A stretch of 64,000 nt of DNA. It comes from Artocarpus heterophyllus (lineage: Eukaryota > Streptophyta > Magnoliopsida > Rosales > Moraceae). Below the pieces are notes generated by a model. It did no database searches. It saw only the letters and a list, made by a program, of their open reading frames with translations, and was not told where the DNA came from. The stretch covers positions 1,798,001-1,862,000 of the forward strand of contig CM046345.1 in the NCBI GenBank assembly GCA_025403435.1, given 5' to 3'. Position 1 is the first letter of the stretch, and each line of letters begins with the position of its first letter. The position numbers were made by a program, and so were the translations under genes. Below are positions 60,101 to 64,000 of this stretch, in pieces.

Positions 60101-62458
60101 AACGACTAGATGATAAAAGGCCTATAGACTGAACAATAAAAAGATGAACTTACTGACCAGTTTTTACGTACCAAATTATGATCTAGATGCAGATGTGCAA
60201 CATATATACGAAATAAGATTAGTATAAATCCTGCATTTCGACAATGCATAATGTGTTATAATGTAAGTTATAAGTTTTATGAAGCATTGCTATGTAATAT
60301 ATTGCATTTGTATGCAATATATTTTAGGATAAGAGTTATGATATGCAATATGTGATTGCGTAATATATTGCATTTGTATGCAATATGTTATAGGATAAAA
60401 GTTATGCTATGCAATATGTGATTGCGTAATATATTGCATTTGTAGGCAATATGTTTTAGGATAAGAGTTATGATATGCAATATATGATTGCTTAATATAT
60501 TGCATTAGTATGCAATATGTTTTAGGATAAGAGTTATGATATGCAATATGTGATTGCGTAATATATTGCATTTGTATGCAATATGTTTTAGGATAAGAGT
60601 TATGATATGCAATATGTGATTGCGTAATATATTGCATTTGTATGCAATATGTTTTAGGATAAAAGTTATGATATGCAATATGTGATTGCAATATATATAT
60701 TGCATTTGTATGCAATATGTTTTAAGATAAAACTTATGATATGCAATATGTGATTGCGATATATATTGCATCTGTATGCAATATGTTTTAGGATATAATA
60801 TGCAATATGTGATTGTGATATATATTACATTGTATGCAATATGTTTCAAAGAAGAATTATAATTTGCAAAATGTGATTGCGTTATATGATGCATTTGTTA
60901 TGCAAAAAGTTTCAAAATAAAAGTTATGATTTGCAAAATATGATTGCGTTATATGATGCATTTGTTATGCAATAAGTTTCAGAATAAATGTTATGATTCA
61001 CAAAATGTGATTGCATTATATGATTCATTTGTTATGCAATAAGTTGCATTTGTTATGCAATAAGTTTCAGAATAAAAATATGATTGCGTTATATGATGCA
61101 TTTGTTATGCAATATGTTGCATTTGTTATGCAATAAGTTTCAGAATAAAAGTTATGATTCGCAAAATGTGATTACGTTATATGATGCATTTGTTATGCAA
61201 TAAGTTTTAGAGTACAAATTATGATTATCAAAATGTGTTTGCATTTTAAGTTGCATTTGTTATGCAATAGATTTTATAGTACGAGAAATGATTTGCAAGT
61301 GTATTTGCATATGATGTGGTTGCATTTGATGTGCTCACTAAGGTTAATAAGAAGGTAACGTAAAGTTGAAAAGAAAGTGTCGTACCAGCCTCCTCGTTGT
61401 GAGGTAATAAAAGTATAGTTAAAGTTTGGCCTCCCAAATGTGAGGTATCCGACCTCGAAGTTCGATGGTTTTAAGTCTTCCACAAGGGAAGCATCACGTT
61501 TATGATCTCATGATTAAAGATGTTGGTACGAACACTAAAAGTTATAAGATAAAGAAAGTTAAGGAACAAAAGGTGGAAAGTTAAAGTGTAAGATAAGAAA
61601 ATAAAAGGAATAAGGATAGAAAGTCAAAGTAAGAAAGAATGGTCATAAGATGCTCATAATCGAAAGTTCATAATTGAGCATAAATTAAAACATGCATTGT
61701 GATTGTATTTGATTTGTTTATTGTGAAACATTTATATGTTATGAAAAACATTCTGAGGAATGTTTTATATTAAATGTTTATGAAAACATGAATGACATTA
61801 TGAAGAGCAATCTGAGGATTATTTTATGTTAGATATTTTGTGAAAAGCCTTTATGAAAAACGTTATAGCAATTGCTTTAGGAAAACGTTTATGGGAAACG
61901 TTCTAGAAAGGTTTTTTTTTAAAGCGTGTTACTTTGTGAGATTTTGTTTGAACTTACTGAGCAAAAGCTCATAAAAAGTTTCTTCATACTATAGGTAGTT
62001 TTATGGATGACCAGTAGGACTCGTTAAAAGAGTTGGGTACTGCGGAGGACAGATGCGAAGATTTGGGTATGGATACCATCACTGTTTGCTTCCGCTATGC
62101 AAAGAAAAGGTTTTCTATTGTTTAATGTAGTGTTTGTGAAGTTTTAAGAAAATCAGAGTTCTAAGAATTGTATTCAAAGTTTTACGATACAGTTTACGAA
62201 CTGTTTTATGTAATTATAAAGTAAAGTTTGAAGCTATGATTTAATAATGGTTTCTTATTAAGTTTTAATAAACGATTTGAAATGATTTTAAGGACAAGTG
62301 TTGAGCGATGTCTCAACTTGAATGGCGATAGAGGTCGCATCAGTTTAAAGAATGTTAAAGAAAAAAAATTTCAGTATTTTTCTTACTAAGTAAGATTACT
62401 ATTTATGAAACAATGTTTAAGAAAGTAAAGTGACTGCCTGAAAAGGTGGGTCGTCACA
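57167..62458 (+). repeat. Left LTR, about 5292 bp
   Basis: A GC-rich section (about 57420-58520) resembles coding DNA but its frames are short and conflicting. A CTTGGAGTTCAAGTAAGTAG string at about 58620-58640 looks like a splice donor in the leader. The array of 66-bp repeats sits at 60235-61310. The LTR ends at CGTCACA. Confidence 0.8.
60235..61310 (+). repeat. Tandem array, 66-bp unit, within the LTR
   Basis: Units begin GGATAAGAGTTATGATATGC at 60327, 60393, 60459 and 60525, exactly 66 bases apart. They contain TATTGCATTTGTATGCAATA, a near-palindrome around ATTGCA/TGCAAT. After about eight units the array passes into a diverged version with GATGCATTTGTTATGCAATA. Apparent minus-strand proteins here are translated repeats only. 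Confidence 0.9.
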
Positions 62459-62460
62459 GG

Positions 62461-62472
62461 TGGTATCAGAGC
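62461..62472 (+). promoter_or_regulatory. Primer binding site (initiator-Met tRNA type)
   Basis: TGGTATCAGAGC two bases after the LTR end is the standard plant retrotransposon primer site. Confidence 0.9.
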
Positions 62473-63550
62473 AGTATCTTGCCATCCCATCTCGCGCTGT
62501 CACATGTCCGCTACATCATAGCTCAAGTAAGTAAGTTAAGTTAAGTAGGAAGAAAAGTTAGAATTTAATGAATACGTGTTTATGTTGGGCGTAGCCTTTG
62601 ATATCGACACACCCAGATGAGCGACGAAAGGGTAAGGGTCAAAGGATGAACGTGATGTTATATGCTCGAATGTCCTCGTAAGTCGACAGCAGTCGTTGTC
62701 TATTAGCGATGTCAAGTCAACGATGACAAAACGTGGTCAATGATGGTCAATAGATGGCGGACGGCTCAAAATCAAGAAGATGAGCTTGTGACACGTTATG
62801 ATGTTTAGGCGCACAATGGTGTCTCCGTAGGAGCAAATATTACTCTGTTGGAGTTATTTTGTATTGGCTACACATATAATGAGGAAAAGTGGATCAAGAT
62901 AACAGAATAATGAAGGTCTAAAGTGATTTTCAGTGCTTTATGGAATGAGAGTGCCTGAGAGCAACTTGACGTTAGGTCACTAATTATGTGATTTGATCGA
63001 GCTTAAGCACTCCTTCGCTGAGCTGAGACATGCGAATGAGCTCGTAACTGCCCGGATGGGAAATACGGTCAAGACAGTGATGCCCAATCTATCAGCAGAA
63101 ACCTCACAGATTGGAGAATGGAAGCTAGTAATTTATACGTTATGAGAAAGATTACAGGAAAATGTTATTCTAGAATGGATATAGAACCAAAAATTATGGA
63201 TTTTGTGGTCGGATGACCTTGATCTTTAGAAAGAAATGAAGAGATTAGAATGGAAATAAACCATATTTACGAGAATAGCATTCAAAGGTAGAATGCTAAA
63301 CCTTTAGATGAATGGAAACTGCGTTGATATGTTGAAAGATTAGAGTTGCGCAGCAAAAGTATGGTGTATAATTTAAAGGAATATGTCAGTAATATGATGA
63401 AAATTGTTGAAGTTCCAAGATGAAGGCTCAGTATTAGTGAAAAAGTAGTGACCAAGGAAGCATGTTAAGAATGAAAAAGGAGGATAAGGAAGATGAACTA
63501 CCTAAGAAGGTTCTAATTTTCGAGGACGAAAATTGTTAAGGAGGGTAGAT
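62473..63550 (+). other. Short interior of the LARD-like element
   Basis: No gag, protease, RT or integrase motif. A short frame near 63000-63110 reads ELKHSFAELRHANELVTARM without a known match. It ends with the purine tract at about 63536-63549. Confidence 0.7.
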
Positions 63551-64000
63551 TGTAACACCTGAGATTTTTAATGCATTAAAAATGCATTAAGTTAAGGATT
63601 AAGTAAGATGAAAAATACCGTAAAATAAGATGGAAAATTATACAATATTAGAGTAATGCAGTATAAGAATTGGATTATGTGGACCACAATTTCTTTTTAT
63701 ACTTTTATAAAAAAAAAGGGGAAAAATCAAAAAAATCACACAAATTTGGGTCTCTCTCTCTCTCTACTTTCTCTGTCTAGAATTCTCTCTCTCTCCTCAA
63801 ATCTTGTTTGAGATTCTGGCGTTATTTTTCGACACCTCCCGTACCAATGGGAAGCTCTTGTTGAGCTGAGTCCAACGAGGTGTCGTGCCACCCAAAAAGC
63901 CACCGGAGGAAGGCTCACGCGCCGCCCAAAGTGGCGGTGAAACCCATTTCTTCCCGACATCATTTCTCCACCGTCCAACCACCAATCGACGTGATTTTGG
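63551..64000 (+). repeat. Start of the right LTR, cut by the window end
   Basis: Matches 57167 onward, with a small duplication of ATGCATTAAAAATGCATTAA near the start and a shorter stretch missing after it. If intact it should continue for roughly 4.8 kb beyond the window. Confidence 0.85.

Larger units (their letters stand above)
57167..64000 (+). mobile_element. Gypsy-type LARD-like element with 5.3-kb LTR and 1.1-kb interior
   Basis: The left LTR runs from TGTAACACCCG (57167) to CGTCACA (62458). It is followed two bases later by the initiator-Met primer site TGGTATCAGAGC (62461-62472). The interior ends with TTTTCGAGGACGAAAATTG and the purine tract AAGGAGGGTAGA just before a second LTR start TGTAACACCTG (63551), which runs past the window end. 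The first 450 bases of both LTRs match closely apart from small differences. The interior shows no gag or pol; it has only weak Glu/Leu-rich frames with stops. LTRs several times longer than the interior are exceptional. Confidence 0.85.

Noticed and set aside
60407..60894. Minus-strand frames encoding a repetitive His/Tyr-rich protein
   Set aside because: They are translations of the 66-bp tandem repeat; two frames give different repetitive proteins from the same DNA.
1..64000. CRISPR arrays, operons or bacterial features
   Set aside because: Introns, LTR retrotransposons and plant genes show nuclear plant DNA; the only regular short repeat array is the 66-bp LTR satellite, which has no spacers.

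Overview
The window is plant nuclear DNA, A+T-rich with spliced genes, and almost certainly comes from Artocarpus (jackfruit or a close relative, Moraceae). The gene at 46494-47631 encodes a 217-residue jacalin precursor whose mature alpha chain has the length and residues I remember for jackfruit jacalin. One run of 100 N (42989-43088) marks an assembly join.

Layout. 1-22 kb is the gene-bearing part. It holds a nine-exon F-box/WD40 gene (1503-4783, +), an intronless NAA10 N-terminal acetyltransferase gene (6484-7095, +), a five-exon choline-transporter-like membrane protein gene (12432-15505, -) and a small three-exon UPF0390/DUF2462 gene (20380-21987, -). Between them lie a complete hAT-type non-autonomous element with an 8-bp target duplication (5395-6093), short MITE-like elements, a 0.8-kb inverted repeat (18213-18993) and tracts dense in the hexamer GTCGTT or its complement.

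24-40 kb is a three-layer nest. A CC-NBS-LRR pseudogene (pieces at 24225-24449 and 37700-39349) is split by a minus-strand Copia element (24450-37699, target duplication TGTTC). The 3' LTR of that Copia is itself split by a young Ty3/gypsy-like element (24712-33834, target duplication GGGAA). The young element has 2.36-kb, almost identical LTRs and no recognisable gag or pol. Instead it carries an intronless LOG-like (cytokinin-activating enzyme family) open reading frame and an unrecognised Cys-cluster open reading frame. A rearranged Copia remnant (39373-40550) and a gypsy-type LTR cut by the N gap follow.

45.7-53 kb is a tandem duplication of about 3.5 kb carrying two jacalin genes. The first is intact; the second has a 234-bp LTR-like insertion in its signal-peptide exon. 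55.3-55.85 kb holds the degenerate C-terminal end of another NBS-LRR gene on the minus strand. From 57167 to the window end is a gypsy-type element with an LTR of about 5.3 kb but only about 1.1 kb of internal sequence; that LTR contains a 66-bp tandem repeat array.

The genes do not form a pathway. The F-box/WD40 protein (ubiquitin ligase adaptor), NAA10 (co-translational acetylation) and the transporter-like protein are ordinary housekeeping genes; jacalin and the NBS-LRR remnants are defence-related. The most unusual item is the LOG-carrying retrotransposon. Gene models and splice sites were derived by hand from reading frames and GT/AG borders; no alignment was run.
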